A DNA stretch of 64,000 nt from Clostridioides difficile CD160 (GCF_000449425.2 NZ_AVHW01000037.1:35315-99314), one strand, 5' to 3'; shown: positions 1-9,129, counted from the stretch's first letter. The notes: a model not told the origin generated them from the sequence alone. A program made the numbers and translations.

Positions 1-503
1 GTTTTGGAGAATCATATACAATTGAAACTGGATGGATATATGATATGGAAAACGAAAGTGATAAATATTATTTCGATTCAGAAACTAAAAAAGCATATAA
101 AGGCATTAATGTAATTGATGATATAAAATATTATTTTGATGAGAATGGCATAATGAGAACAGGTCTTATATCATTTGAAAATAATCATTACTATTTCAAT
201 GCAGATGGCGAAATGCAATATGGTTATCTAAATATAGAAGATAAGATGTTTTATTTTAGTGAAGATGGTTTTATGCAGATTGGAGTATTTAATACACCAG
301 ATGGATTTAAATATTTTGCACATCAAAGTACTTTAGATGAGAACTTTGAGGGGGAATCAATAAACTATACTGGTTGGTTAGATTTAGATGATAAAAAATA
401 CTATTTCACAGATGAATATATTGCAGCAACTGGTTCAGTTATAATTGATGATGAGGAATATTATTTTGATCCTGAAACAGCTGAATTAGTGGTTAGTGAA
501 TAA
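1..503 (+). CDS. tcdB: Large clostridial toxin TcdB, 3' end (partial)
   Basis: The reading frame is open from base 3 at the window edge and ends at 503, giving about 167 C-terminal residues of a glucosyltransferase toxin. It consists of CROP (choline-binding-like) repeats with recurring YYF and TG motifs, including [30 protein letters not shown] and [12 protein letters not shown], and it ends in [11 protein letters not shown]. From memory this matches the TcdB terminus closely, with scattered substitutions; TcsL of P. sordellii is the main alternative. CROPs bind cell-surface ligands. The catalytic, autoprotease and translocation domains lie upstream of the window. A strong terminator follows, so the holin gene downstream may be transcribed separately or by read-through. 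Confidence 0.93.
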   Translation, partial: FGESYTIETGWIYDMENESDKYYFDSETKKAYKGINVIDDIKYYFDENGIMRTGLISFENNHYYFNADGEMQYGYLNIEDKMFYFSEDGFMQIGVFNTPDGFKYFAHQSTLDENFEGESINYTGWLDLDDKKYYFTDEYIAATGSVIIDDEEYYFDPETAELVVSE

Positions 504-585
504 AATCAACTATACAATTCTATACTTGAATATAGAAAAATAATTAACCAAATAAAGTTTTCTATCTAAAATAGAGATTTTAATA

Positions 586-626
586 AAAAGGTGAACTATA
601 GTTAATACATAGTAGTTCACCTTTTA
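586..626 (+). terminator. Terminator after tcdB
   Basis: Perfect 13-bp arms (586-598 AAAAGGTGAACTA and 613-625) with an A/T-rich loop and a closing T-run. An in-frame ATG at 626 that would extend the holin lies at the base of this hairpin and has no ribosome-binding site. Confidence 0.8.
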
Positions 627-682
627 TGTCTCTAATAGTCGGGAAAATTTATCTTAATATAAAACTAGGAGGAATCATTAAC

Positions 683-1105
683 ATGCCAACATCTTTTTTA
701 GCAGAGAATATATTTATAAAATTAGTGATTTTAACCATTTCATTTGATACGTTATTAGGATGCTTAAGCGCAATAAAAAATCATAAATTTAATTCGAGTC
801 TTGGAATAGATGGAGGAATTAGAAAAGTAGCAATGATCGCATGTGTATTTTTTTTGTCAGTGCTTGATATACTTACAAAATTTAACTTCTTATTCATGCT
901 ACCACAAGACTGGATTAATTTTCTAAAATTAAATCGCCTTGGAATATCTGAATTTTTCTCTATTTTATTCATTTTATATGAAAGTGTAAGTATATTAAAA
1001 AATATGTATTTATGTGGATTACCAGTACCTAAGAGATTAAAGGAAAAAATAGTAATTTTACTAGATACAATAACAGATGAATTGAATGTTAAGGATGGGA
1101 AGTAA
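683..1105 (+). CDS. tcdE: TcdE-type holin
   Basis: A 140-residue membrane protein with three hydrophobic segments and a charged tail. It carries the TcdE stretches FIKLVILTISFDTLLGC, GIDGGIRKVAMIAC and GLPVPKRLKEK. TcdE is a phage-like holin implicated in release of the large toxins. I chose ATG 683 because AGGAGG lies ten bases upstream; the in-frame ATG at 626 sits in the tcdB terminator. It is followed after four bases by an endolysin gene, the usual holin-lysin order of a phage lysis cassette. The sequence differs at many positions from the C. difficile TcdE I recall, suggesting a divergent PaLoc lineage. Confidence 0.92.
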   Translation: MPTSFLAENIFIKLVILTISFDTLLGCLSAIKNHKFNSSLGIDGGIRKVAMIACVFFLSVLDILTKFNFLFMLPQDWINFLKLNRLGISEFFSILFILYESVSILKNMYLCGLPVPKRLKEKIVILLDTITDELNVKDGK

Positions 1106-1108
1106 GCA

Positions 1109-1867
1109 ATGGTAGATATAATAAAGATGTTAACAAATAAAAAGTGCTATCCAAATAAAAATAATGCAAAGTTTATAGTAATTCATGAAACTGACAACGA
1201 GAGCAAGGGAGCAAATGCTAAAAGACATGCACAAGCATTAAATGCAGGCAACTTAGAAGCAAGTGTCCATTACTATGTAGATGATAAGGTGATATATCAA
1301 ACATTAGACCACAAAAACGGAGCATGGGCAGTTGGCAAAAGCTATGGGACTGCACTAATCGCAGGAGTAACAAACTACAATAGTATAAACATAGAAATAT
1401 GTGTAAATAAAGATGGAAATTATACAAAAGCAAGACAAAATGCAATAGATTTAACTAAAAAGTTAATGAAAGATCTAAATATAAGTGCAGACAAAGTGAT
1501 TAGGCATTATGATGCTAAGAAAAAATATTGTCCTCGTAATATACTTGATAATCCTTCTCTCTGGATAGATTTTAAAAATCAAATAAAAAATAGCAAAAAG
1601 GATGATAAAATGATAAGATACACAATTGTTTATGATGGAGAAGTGGATAAAATATCAGCTGAAGTCATTAGTTGGAATTATAAAGAAGAAGAATATTTAG
1701 TATGTGATATAAGAGATTACAAACCAGGCATGACACAAAATTTATATGTTGTAGGTGGAAGAGCATGTGAGAAGATAAATTCTATAACTAAGGAAAAATA
1801 TACTATGATAAAAGGCAAAGATAAATTTGATACACTTTACAAGGCATTAAAGTTCATTAATAGATAG
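1109..1867 (+). CDS. N-acetylmuramoyl-L-alanine amidase (phage endolysin)
   Basis: 252 residues. Residues 1-155 form a zinc amidase (Amidase_2) with metal ligands visible as H26 (FIVIHE), H133 (VIRHYD) and C141 (KYCPRN), plus ASVHYYVDD in the fold. Residues 168-252 form a C-terminal cell-wall-binding domain with YTIVYDGEVDKISAEV and QNLYVVGGRACEKI, very like the binding domain of clostridial phage lysins such as CD27L and CTP1L. The enzyme cleaves the glycan-peptide amide bond of peptidoglycan. It follows the holin after three bases, so the two should be co-expressed. The arrangement supports a phage origin for this side of the toxin locus and a possible role in toxin release. Confidence 0.92.
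   Translation: MVDIIKMLTNKKCYPNKNNAKFIVIHETDNESKGANAKRHAQALNAGNLEASVHYYVDDKVIYQTLDHKNGAWAVGKSYGTALIAGVTNYNSINIEICVNKDGNYTKARQNAIDLTKKLMKDLNISADKVIRHYDAKKKYCPRNILDNPSLWIDFKNQIKNSKKDDKMIRYTIVYDGEVDKISAEVISWNYKEEEYLVCDIRDYKPGMTQNLYVVGGRACEKINSITKEKYTMIKGKDKFDTLYKALKFINR
1597..1612 (+). promoter_or_regulatory. Internal ribosome site and start for the lysin binding domain
   Basis: AAAAAGGATG precedes an in-frame ATG at 1610 (codon 168), exactly at the linker between amidase and wall-binding domains. Related lysins are known to make a separate C-terminal domain from such a secondary start; here it is inferred from position and the purine-rich site. Confidence 0.5.
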
Positions 1868-1925
1868 AGTTGGTAGCTTTAACATATATTCAGTAAATTT
1901 GTCTAAAGTAATGAAAAATATTATA

Positions 1926-2475
1926 AAGTAAGCTATGCTTAACTGTAGAATATAAATAAATGGAGGAATACACAGATATGTTTAAAATAGAAATAGGTGA
2001 AAAATTAGAAGCAGAAATATAGGATGGTTTAAAAGAAATTCAGAATTAGAGAAATTTTCAAGATTTGACCTAGAAAGTAAAACAAGTGAACTGTTCGAAC
2101 AGTATGCTTTAGATGGAAATCCTGAAATAATAGATTCTTATGCTCAATCGGCAGCTCAAAATGCAAATGATATACAAGGGAATTTAATAACTGAAATTTA
2201 TCAAACATCATTAGATGGCATGAAGGTTATTGAAAAAACGGTTAACTTTTTACTTAATATCTTGAAGATGCTAGATAAGAAAAAAGCAGTAAATACAAAT
2301 GTAGATAATATCTAATTAGAATTATTCAGTTTTAATATATATTTAGTAAACTTTGATAGATTAAAAAAATTTATAATAAAGAGAGTATATAAATTTAATG
2401 ATGAAAAATGACATTAAGTAAGCTATACTTATAATGTAGAATATAAATAATTGGAGGGATAGACCAATATGTTTA
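1926..2475 (+). repeat. Duplicated 5' region of two neighbouring phage genes
   Basis: Bases 1926-2000 and 2413-2490 are near copies: AAGTAAGCTAT, GTAGAATATAAATAA, a GGAGG-type site and the first ~14 codons of an ORF starting MFKIE. The first copy runs into a stop codon, the second into an intact gene. Confidence 0.7.
1978..2315 (+). pseudogene. Broken phage-type gene (fusion remnant)
   Basis: ATG 1978 has a good ribosome site and begins MFKIEIGEKLEAEI, matching the start of the intact gene at 2469, but a TAG follows after 14 codons. Another frame then stays open to the TAA at 2313-2315 and encodes a coherent acidic, helical segment (SELFEQYALDGNPEII and later KTVNFLLNILKMLDKK). I read this as a deletion or fusion of two phage genes. 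No function is assigned. Confidence 0.6.
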
Positions 2476-2990
2476 AAATAGAAGTTGGTAAAAAATTAGA
2501 AGCAGAAGTACCAGATGGTTTAAGTATTACTTTTAGTGAAACTGGATTTACAGCTATATTTAAATTAGACAATTTATCAGACAAAGAAATAATTGAATTT
2601 AGAAAAGGTAATTTAAGAATAGATGTATCTTTTTTAGACAAAATTATTTTCTTCGTATTTTCAAATACAATGGGTATAGGAGATGCAGATATACCATTTA
2701 CAATTCATTTATCTAAATGTAAAGAATTTCAAGAACTTGAAGAAAATGAAGGATATGCAATGGATCTAATGTTAGTAGAAGCTAATAATAATATTGTAAA
2801 AGGTTTCAGACGTGTTGGTCTTAATGTAAATACATCTAAATATTTAAAAAAATGTGCAATGGAACAATTATCACATGATTTTAATAAGGATGAACATGTG
2901 AGAAAGATCAAGGAAATACAAAGAAAATACAACTCAAGAGAAATAAAAAAATTAGCAGGAGCATATTCTAAGTTTGAAAGAAAACAGTAA
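2469..2990 (+). CDS. Hypothetical phage-type protein
   Basis: 173 residues, no signal peptide or membrane segment, with a lysine-rich C-terminal helix (EIKKLAGAYSKFERK). ATG 2469 follows GGAGG by a normal distance. It lies downstream of the lysis cassette and after a decayed copy of its own 5' end, so phage ancestry is likely. I do not recognise the family. The central SNTMGIGDADIPFTIHLSKC could belong to a beta-rich fold. Confidence 0.6.
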   Translation: MFKIEVGKKLEAEVPDGLSITFSETGFTAIFKLDNLSDKEIIEFRKGNLRIDVSFLDKIIFFVFSNTMGIGDADIPFTIHLSKCKEFQELEENEGYAMDLMLVEANNNIVKGFRRVGLNVNTSKYLKKCAMEQLSHDFNKDEHVRKIKEIQRKYNSREIKKLAGAYSKFERKQ

Positions 2991-3197
2991 TCATAGTATA
3001 AGTATTAATAAATCATTGCAAAAAAAATTAATTATGTTTTATTCAAAGAAGATGTGAAAATAAATGACAATGTAGCTTTAAAAAATACATTGACACTGAT
3101 AATATTATAGAGTTAGATATATGATTTGTACATATAAAGAGAAATAAAATATCTTAATTTAGTATTGTATAGAGAGTTACTTGATTAAAATTAAAAT

Positions 3198-3234
3198 AAA
3201 AGCTACAGGATAAGAAAATCTGTAGCTTTTTAAG
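3198..3234. terminator. Bidirectional terminator
   Basis: AAAAGCTACAG and CTGTAGCTTTT arms flank a 12-base loop. It can end transcription from the phage-type gene on the left and from the minus-strand gene at 3275 on the right. Confidence 0.7.
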
Positions 3235-3274
3235 TTATTATTTATTTGATTAGTTTTAGCTTTGTTATATTTAT

Positions 3275-3565
3275 CTAATTTATAAATTTAATTATAATAT
3301 ATGCTAATATTTTTGCTACAAACCATTTAAATTCAGGCTCGATTCCTAAATCCATTAATATATGGGAGATAAGAATTTCAATCACTTTACCTAAGAAAAT
3401 ATTTATAAACCTCGGAAATTTATAAGGTATTTTATGATTCATTATTAATATTTTGTTTACTTTTAAATTAAAGTTAATACAATTTTGTTTTCCATCGCAA
3501 TATTTTAAAACTAATTTTAATTTACGTTTACCTATCCCATTAGTTTTAATCTTTCTTTTTTTCAT
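3275..3565 (-). CDS. Small basic protein with hydrophobic C-terminus
   Basis: 96 residues. The N-terminal third is strongly basic (MKKRKIKTNGIGKRKLKL); the last 40 residues contain hydrophobic stretches (FINIFLGKVIEILISHI and AKILAYIIIKFI) that could insert in a membrane. The start has a good AGGAGG site seven bases upstream. No family recognised. It shares the terminator at 3198-3234 with the preceding locus. Confidence 0.5.
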   Translation of the reverse strand: MKKRKIKTNGIGKRKLKLVLKYCDGKQNCINFNLKVNKILIMNHKIPYKFPRFINIFLGKVIEILISHILMDLGIEPEFKWFVAKILAYIIIKFIN

Positions 3566-3776
3566 ATTTTTTTCCTCCGTTATTTGTAGTCAACATAAAT
3601 TCGTAATAATTAATCGAAATAATCACAGAAATTTACATTGCTATATATATCAAGAAAATATGAAAAAAAAATTGCTGATTTTTTTGCTTTTTTATTTTTA
3701 AAGTTTTTTAATAAATCTGATTCGAATTAGGTTTTTTAATGTATAATTTAATAAGAAATTGATAAAGGAGAATTTT

Positions 3777-4295
3777 ATGCTATTATTAAATATAATTTTT
3801 ATCTGCATAGTATTTTTTATTTTATATTTTTTTTTAAAAAACAAATTTACTTTTATGTGTACACTAATCACATTAACTTTTTACACATTTTTAATTTCAT
3901 TTATAAGTTTATTCATTTTAATAAATTATAAATTTATGAAATCATCAATATTAGTATACTTTATACCTACATTTTCATTAATTGCATACTTATATTTTGG
4001 TGTCTTTATTAATAAAATAATGCTTATCTTTTTTAGTAGAAAATTTTATGCATTAAAAAATATTGAATATAATTTCAATATTTTAAGATACCATTTAATT
4101 TTAATTTTTGTAATACTCTTTATCTATTTAAATATTAATGGCTTTTTTTATAAAAAAGATTTAAATGACACAGTTTTTTTAGTGAGAAATGTTTTTTTTA
4201 CAATCATTCCATTAGCTATGATAAATATAACTCCTATATTTGATATAGATTCTTTGTCAAATAGATGGATTAAGAGATTTGAGCCTACAAAATAA
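3777..4295 (+). CDS. Hypothetical integral membrane protein
   Basis: 172 residues with five or six predicted transmembrane segments and almost no soluble part except the C-terminal DSLSNRWIKRFEPTK. ATG 3777 is preferred over an upstream in-frame ATG at 3759 because AAAGGAG lies just before it. It stands alone, with a hairpin terminator at 4331-4360. No family recognised. Confidence 0.6.
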   Translation: MLLLNIIFICIVFFILYFFLKNKFTFMCTLITLTFYTFLISFISLFILINYKFMKSSILVYFIPTFSLIAYLYFGVFINKIMLIFFSRKFYALKNIEYNFNILRYHLILIFVILFIYLNINGFFYKKDLNDTVFLVRNVFFTIIPLAMINITPIFDIDSLSNRWIKRFEPTK

Positions 4296-4330
4296 TATAC
4301 TTAAAACAAATGATAGTTTATCAATATAAG

Positions 4331-4360
4331 GAAATGAGTCCTGCTTTAAGAATTCATTTC
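4331..4360 (+). terminator. Hairpin after membrane protein gene
   Basis: GAAATGA and TCATTTC arms with a 16-base loop, followed by a T-rich stretch. From here to 4610 I see no gene; 4500-4530 resembles part of the hairpin downstream of the DUF1989 gene at 9130. Confidence 0.45.
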
Positions 4361-4616
4361 TTTATTCAGCTTTTCTTACCTTTACTCCTTCTTTTTCGTT
4401 ACTTAACCTTTTAAACTCCAATATATTAATAAATATATTCCCAATTACTCGTCTTTTAATCTATTAGTAATATAGAGCTTATTGTTTAAAGTGTTTAGTC
4501 ATATATGCTGACTAATTGCTTTCCTGTATTTTTTAATTTTAAATAATTCAATTACTTTTATACCTCAAAAACATTTATATTAAAGTGCAGTAGGTCCTAA
4601 TATATTAAAAGATTTT

Positions 4617-4724
4617 TCAAAAAAAAAATAAATCTGCCCCATATTATTTATGTAAATAAAAAATAAGCTATTTTAAGCAAACAAAGAATTAAATTGCATT
4701 AGTCAATTAAATAATGAGGGGGGT
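4617..4724 (+). promoter_or_regulatory. Backbone promoter/two-hairpin leader, copy A (orphan)
   Basis: -35 TCAAAA 4617-4622, 17 bp, -10 CATATT 4640-4645 within TGCCCCATATTA. Stem 1 (4667-4678) is weak. Stem 2 is AATTG/CAATT (4692-4696/4704-4708), two compensated pairs away from the usual AGCTG/CAGCT. GAGGGGGG follows, but no ORF starts there, so its original gene is lost. Confidence 0.8.
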
Positions 4725-4786
4725 AATTATATTAAAAAGAGATTAATTAAGAAAAAATTGGTATAATAAAAAAAAGAGGTGTTAAA

Positions 4787-5872
4787 ATGAAACAGATATT
4801 AGAAGAAAAATCTAAAATTACTAAAATATCAAAGGAATATAAGCGAACTAGAATTGAAGAAAAAAACAGAGAATGGACTCAAAAACTAAATGATATACTC
4901 AGTAAGGGTGATTTTTCTAATGAGGAATTACATAAAATCAAAAATTTAATTCCAGAAGAGATATTGACTAGTGAAAATGTTGGCGAAGTTGTGACAGAAG
5001 ATGGTTACGCTAAGCCTGAATATGATGAAGTATTTAAATCATTATTTACTTTAAATAATGATTACGATTTACTCATTAACTTTATCAATGATATTCTCAA
5101 AGATGCTCCACATGCTAATAGAAATATTAAACCTTTTACTCAAATAAAAAAAATAATCCGAGTTGAAACTGATCCAACGATTAACTATGTTGGTGAGAAA
5201 AGACCTAGACTTGATATTTTGGCTGAAGATGAAGAAAATAATCACATTAATATTGAGATGCAAAGAGCTTTTGAGGATGATTACTTAGAAAGAGCTGAAT
5301 ATTATCTTAGTCGTGTGCATGGTAGAAAATTAGAAGAAGGTAAAGAATACAAAGAAATTGGAAAAACTATTGGAATACATATATTAAATCATGTAAAATA
5401 TAATCAAATAGATGATTATATAAATTGTATGAGATTAACTATGGATGGTCATCCAAATATTTATTCAGAAAAAACGGCATTGTACTTTGTAGAGCTTCCT
5501 AAAATTAACAGATATAACAATATAGTAAATAGAATTATGTTGTGGGGAAAATTAATTAGTAATCCTTCTAATTTAGATGTTAGGTTTATAGCTAAGAATG
5601 ATTCTGTTGTTAAGAAAGCTTTAGATAGGCTAAAAGAGCTAGGAAGCAATGAAGACTATTTATTAAATTTAAAGCGAGGTGCATATATTATGAATAAAAG
5701 TAGAAACTTCAAAGAAGAAATTTTTAAAGAAGGCATTGAAAAAGGTAAAAGAGAAGAGAAATTTAATTTTATCATAAAGTTAAAAAATAAAGGTTATAAT
5801 TTAAATGAAATATGTGACATTATAGATGATTTAAATAAATCAGAGGTCGAAAAAGTATATAATCAAAACTAA
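4787..5872 (+). CDS. Rpn-family PD-(D/E)XK nuclease (transposase-like)
   Basis: 361 residues. Residues ~70-290 match the Rpn/YhgA-like family, often annotated as PD-(D/E)XK nuclease family transposase: PEYDEVFKSLF, then the nuclease core PRLDILAEDEENNHINIEMQ, with D and E-x-Q as probable metal-binding residues. The C-terminal FKEEIFKEGIEKGKREEK helix is typical. Such proteins are recombination-promoting DNA endonucleases common in mobile DNA. It has its own TATAAT-like box and AGAGGTG site. A 3' fragment of a second copy lies at 8745-9023, and a possible 5' relic at 10117. Confidence 0.85.
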   Translation: MKQILEEKSKITKISKEYKRTRIEEKNREWTQKLNDILSKGDFSNEELHKIKNLIPEEILTSENVGEVVTEDGYAKPEYDEVFKSLFTLNNDYDLLINFINDILKDAPHANRNIKPFTQIKKIIRVETDPTINYVGEKRPRLDILAEDEENNHINIEMQRAFEDDYLERAEYYLSRVHGRKLEEGKEYKEIGKTIGIHILNHVKYNQIDDYINCMRLTMDGHPNIYSEKTALYFVELPKINRYNNIVNRIMLWGKLISNPSNLDVRFIAKNDSVVKKALDRLKELGSNEDYLLNLKRGAYIMNKSRNFKEEIFKEGIEKGKREEKFNFIIKLKNKGYNLNEICDIIDDLNKSEVEKVYNQN

Positions 5873-5877
5873 TGAAA

Positions 5878-5912
5878 ATAAAACATTAACTAAATAGTTA
5901 ATGTTTTATTTC
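5878..5912 (+). terminator. Terminator after Rpn gene
   Basis: AAACATTAACT, four bases, AGTTAATGTTTT and a T-run. A sister copy with compensated base changes follows the Rpn fragment at 9028-9059. Confidence 0.85.
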
Positions 5913-6009
5913 TTTAAATCTAAATGTAATAGTTTCGCAGTTATATTTTACTCCATAAAATAATAGTTCACCAAGAAATGTTAAACTTGAATAAGGGTAG
6001 TATATTTAT

Positions 6010-6221
6010 ATGAGTAAAATAGAAAATGTAATTAAAATTATATTACTTCTAAGAAAAAATGAAAATTTAAACTCTCGTGAAATATCCAAAAAATAGGTAT
6101 ACTGGAGAGTCAAGTAAAGGAATATATATGTCAACTAAGAAAGGCTGGAGTTGACATCAAAAGTAAACCAGGTATTAAGGGAGAATATCGTATAGAAGAG
6201 TGTTCATTTTGTATTAGATAA
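6010..6221 (+). pseudogene. Remnant of HTH (WYL-type) regulator
   Basis: Starts MSKIENVIKIILLLRK and continues NSREISKK before a stop. After a frameshift the frame ending at 6221 reads ESQVKEYICQLRKAGVDIKS and GIKGEYRIEE. Together these give the winged-helix start of a DeoR/WYL-type regulator, a class often found at the head of type I CRISPR-cas operons. The effector domain is missing. Its place just before a Cas3-like gene suggests the relic of a deleted cas operon. Confidence 0.6.
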
Positions 6222-6333
6222 ATGAAGATATTAAAATATAAGAAGAAATTTTAAAGAATGTACGAAATATAAATGACTATTAGAGTTGCAAAAGAAAAAA
6301 ATTATAAATTACTTTAAAGGATAGGTGTTTAAC

Positions 6334-8679
6334 ATGAAAAAGGAACTATTAGCTGGACCATGTAATTTAAATATCAATAAAAAAGAGCAAACATTAGTTG
6401 AACATATTAAAGATTTATTTGAAGTATTAGAATCTATATTAGACCCAGATTTGTATTCATATAAAGATATAGAAATACTAAAGATATGCTGTGCTTTGCA
6501 TGATCTAGGAAAAATTAATTTAATTGTGCAACAAAAAATAGAGATTAATAATAAAATATCATCTAGTTTTTCAAAAGAAGAAATAGAAAAATTAGAATAT
6601 AAAAAAAAATCTTTAGAAAAAATAGCAAGACACAATGTATTTTCTGGAGCATTTTTGCAATCAATATTAGAAGAAATGAATTTATCAGAAGAAGATAAAT
6701 TATATATATATAAAAGCATAATGCTACATCATGGAAGCTATATAGATTATATGAAATTAACTACTAGTAAAGTACAAGGAGAAATTTATAAGTATATTGA
6801 CAATGGAATTTTAGAAAATAAAGAATCATTTAATCTGAAAGATATAGAAGATTATATAAGTGAAATTTTAAATATAGATTTTAAATTTAATGAAGATGTA
6901 CTGGATTATGATTACTTAGATAAATTAAGTGAAAAAATGGTTATAGAGAGTGATTATAATAATGGTCAAATAGATGACTCAGTTTTAAATCAAAGAAGAG
7001 CTAACTATATTTTGTATAAAGGTATGTTGAATTTAATAGACCATGTTGCACAAGGCACAAATAAAGATATAAAATTTTATAACGATTTTACTGATAAAGA
7101 AATTGATGAAATGATTTTAAATGATATCTATAATAATCATGATAATTTTAAAAAAAATAATATAGAGTTCAATACTATACAAAAAAGGCTGAGAGAACTT
7201 TCTGAAAAAAACGTTCTGACTGTTGCATTTACTAGGTCAGGAAAAAAAGTTGCTGATTGTAGAAAGAATTTTAAAAGAAAATTATTTTTAGTTCCAAATC
7301 AATTTTCATCAGAAAGTTTTTACATAAAAAATATATTTAAAAATGATTATCTTGGATTACTTAATGGAGATATAAATTTATATTCATATAGTGAAGATTA
7401 TAATGAACAAGATTGTGAAGTAACTTTAAGAGATATAGATTTGAGTTTGAATCTTTGTAAACCATATTTAATTGCAACCATTGACCAATTATTATTAAGT
7501 ATGTTTAAGTTTCCAGGGTATGAAAGGATATTTGCAGCCGTAAAAAATGCATCTATAACTGTTGATGAAGTGCATTCATTAAATCCAAAGATGTTTTTAA
7601 TTTTAATATATTTTATACAGTTTGCATGTAAGTACTTAAATGTCGATTTTCACTTAATGGCAACTATGCTTCCAAAATCATATAAAGAACAAATGATAAA
7701 CAAGGGAATTATTTTTCAAGAAGAATGTAATGAAAATGTCACTGATAAAGGAGAAATAGTTTTTATTGAGAGTAACAAGAAAGAAGAGATTTGTGAAGGT
7801 AAAAATGTAAAAGTTTCTTTTATAAAGGAAAAAGAAATCAAGTCAATAGTTGAAGGTGCTTTAGAAAAGAGACAGAGAATTTTAATAATAAAAAATACTA
7901 TTGAATCAGCTAATAGTACATATAAGTTTTTAAAAGAAAATTTATCAAATAAATATAATGATGCAGATATAAATGTTTTACATGATAGGTTTAAATTTAA
8001 AGATAAGGAAGAAAAATATAATAAAATATTGGATGAAAAGGGTGAGGTTTGGATATATACTCAAGAAATATCATTAGACTTAGATTTCAATATAGTAATA
8101 AGTGATTTATCGCCTATGGATAGTTTAATACAAAGAATGGGTAAATGTAATAGCAATGATAAATGGGAATATGGGAATTTTTATATTCTACCTAGTGAAG
8201 ATAAACTTAAGAATACAACTAAATCTATTTTAAATAAAATATTAAAGACTGAATCTATTTTTACGATGAGTATTAGAAAAAATATTTTGAATGAATATTA
8301 TGATAATAGTGTAGTTAAAAAATATTTTGAAGATAGTTTTATAAATTGTAATAATGAAATTAAGAATATTTTTGGTATATATAAAACTGATTTCGATGGT
8401 TTGGATTTAATATTTAATTTTGAACCTTATAAACATATTGTTGATAATGAGAAAGAAGCATCTAAGCTTTTTAAAGCTGCTGATATAAGTTGTAAGATTA
8501 TTCTTGAAGAAGATTTTTATAAGAAAGATAGGAATTTACAACATGATTCGATTCAAATATCAGGTTTTTTATTTAATAGACTATGTTATTCTAGGTTAAT
8601 AAACAAAGTAGAAGGATATATGGTACTAAAATCTAGTAATAAATTTGAATATAATAGTACTGTAGGTCTAATCCTATAA
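6334..8679 (+). CDS. Cas3-like HD-helicase with degenerate motifs
   Basis: 781 residues. An N-terminal HD nuclease domain keeps its ligands: H24, H56-D57 (ALHDLGK), ARHNVFSG and MLHHGS. The helicase part keeps DEVH (411-414, VDEVHSLNPKM), but motif I reads FTRSGKK instead of P-T-G-S-G-K-T, and motif VI reads QRMGKCNSND instead of QR-x-GR-x-NR, so ATP-driven unwinding is doubtful. Start 6334 has AGGATAGGTG upstream. No cas5-8, cas1/2 or CRISPR array is present; an HTH relic precedes it, and a damaged copy of its 3' end lies at 11133. This is probably the last survivor of a type I-B locus, though the long intact frame suggests it may still be made and used. Confidence 0.75.
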   Translation: MKKELLAGPCNLNINKKEQTLVEHIKDLFEVLESILDPDLYSYKDIEILKICCALHDLGKINLIVQQKIEINNKISSSFSKEEIEKLEYKKKSLEKIARHNVFSGAFLQSILEEMNLSEEDKLYIYKSIMLHHGSYIDYMKLTTSKVQGEIYKYIDNGILENKESFNLKDIEDYISEILNIDFKFNEDVLDYDYLDKLSEKMVIESDYNNGQIDDSVLNQRRANYILYKGMLNLIDHVAQGTNKDIKFYNDFTDKEIDEMILNDIYNNHDNFKKNNIEFNTIQKRLRELSEKNVLTVAFTRSGKKVADCRKNFKRKLFLVPNQFSSESFYIKNIFKNDYLGLLNGDINLYSYSEDYNEQDCEVTLRDIDLSLNLCKPYLIATIDQLLLSMFKFPGYERIFAAVKNASITVDEVHSLNPKMFLILIYFIQFACKYLNVDFHLMATMLPKSYKEQMINKGIIFQEECNENVTDKGEIVFIESNKKEEICEGKNVKVSFIKEKEIKSIVEGALEKRQRILIIKNTIESANSTYKFLKENLSNKYNDADINVLHDRFKFKDKEEKYNKILDEKGEVWIYTQEISLDLDFNIVISDLSPMDSLIQRMGKCNSNDKWEYGNFYILPSEDKLKNTTKSILNKILKTESIFTMSIRKNILNEYYDNSVVKKYFEDSFINCNNEIKNIFGIYKTDFDGLDLIFNFEPYKHIVDNEKEASKLFKAADISCKIILEEDFYKKDRNLQHDSIQISGFLFNRLCYSRLINKVEGYMVLKSSNKFEYNSTVGLIL

Positions 8680-8700
8680 TAAATGTATATCAAATATATA

Positions 8701-8745
8701 AATAAAGACAATAGACTATAATTTAGTGTATTGTCTTTATTATTA
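8701..8745 (+). terminator. Terminator after cas3-like gene
   Basis: AATAAAGACAATA and TATTGTCTTTATT arms. A near copy follows the cas3 fragment at 11267-11312. Confidence 0.8.
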
Positions 8746-9023
8746 GGAAAGCTTTAGATAGGTTAAAAGATCTAGGAAGAAATGAAGACTATTTATTAAA
8801 TCTGAAAAGAGGTGCATATATTATGAATAAAAGTAAAAACTTCAAGGAAGAAATTTTTAATAAGGGTATTGAAAAAGGTAAAAGAGAAGAAGCTAGAAGA
8901 AAAGATCATAAGTTAATTGTAATGTTAAAAAAGAATGGTTTTAAATTAGATGATATATTAAGCAAGTTTGACGATTTTGATTTAAGTGAAGATGAAATTA
9001 AAGAGATCTATAATAACAATTAA
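8745..9023 (+). pseudogene. 3' fragment of second Rpn-family gene
   Basis: From the terminator onward the DNA is ~85-90% like the Rpn gene from about 5610 on (shared LGRNEDYLLNLKRGAYIMNK). Only the C-terminal ~90 codons remain. An ATG at 8823 could give a 66-residue peptide, but no start signal specific to it is evident. Confidence 0.8.
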
Positions 9024-9027
9024 TCTA

Positions 9028-9059
9028 AAAAACATTAGCTAAATAGCTAATGTTTTTTC
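9028..9059 (+). terminator. Terminator after Rpn fragment
   Basis: AAACATTAGCT, four bases, AGCTAATGTTTTTT. Paralogous to the hairpin at 5878, with A-T to G-C changes on both arms. Confidence 0.85.
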
Positions 9060-9129
9060 ATAAAATTAATGTCTAATACGCTTTCCTTTGTTTTTGTAAA
9101 ATGACATAATTCCTCCTTTCATGGCTTAA

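Noticed and set aside
626..682. Longer TcdE from ATG 626
   Set aside because: The start lies at the base of the tcdB terminator and lacks a ribosome site; ATG 683 has AGGAGG.
6334..8679. Functional CRISPR-Cas type I system
   Set aside because: Only a Cas3-like protein with damaged helicase motifs is present; there is no Cascade, adaptation genes or array in the window.
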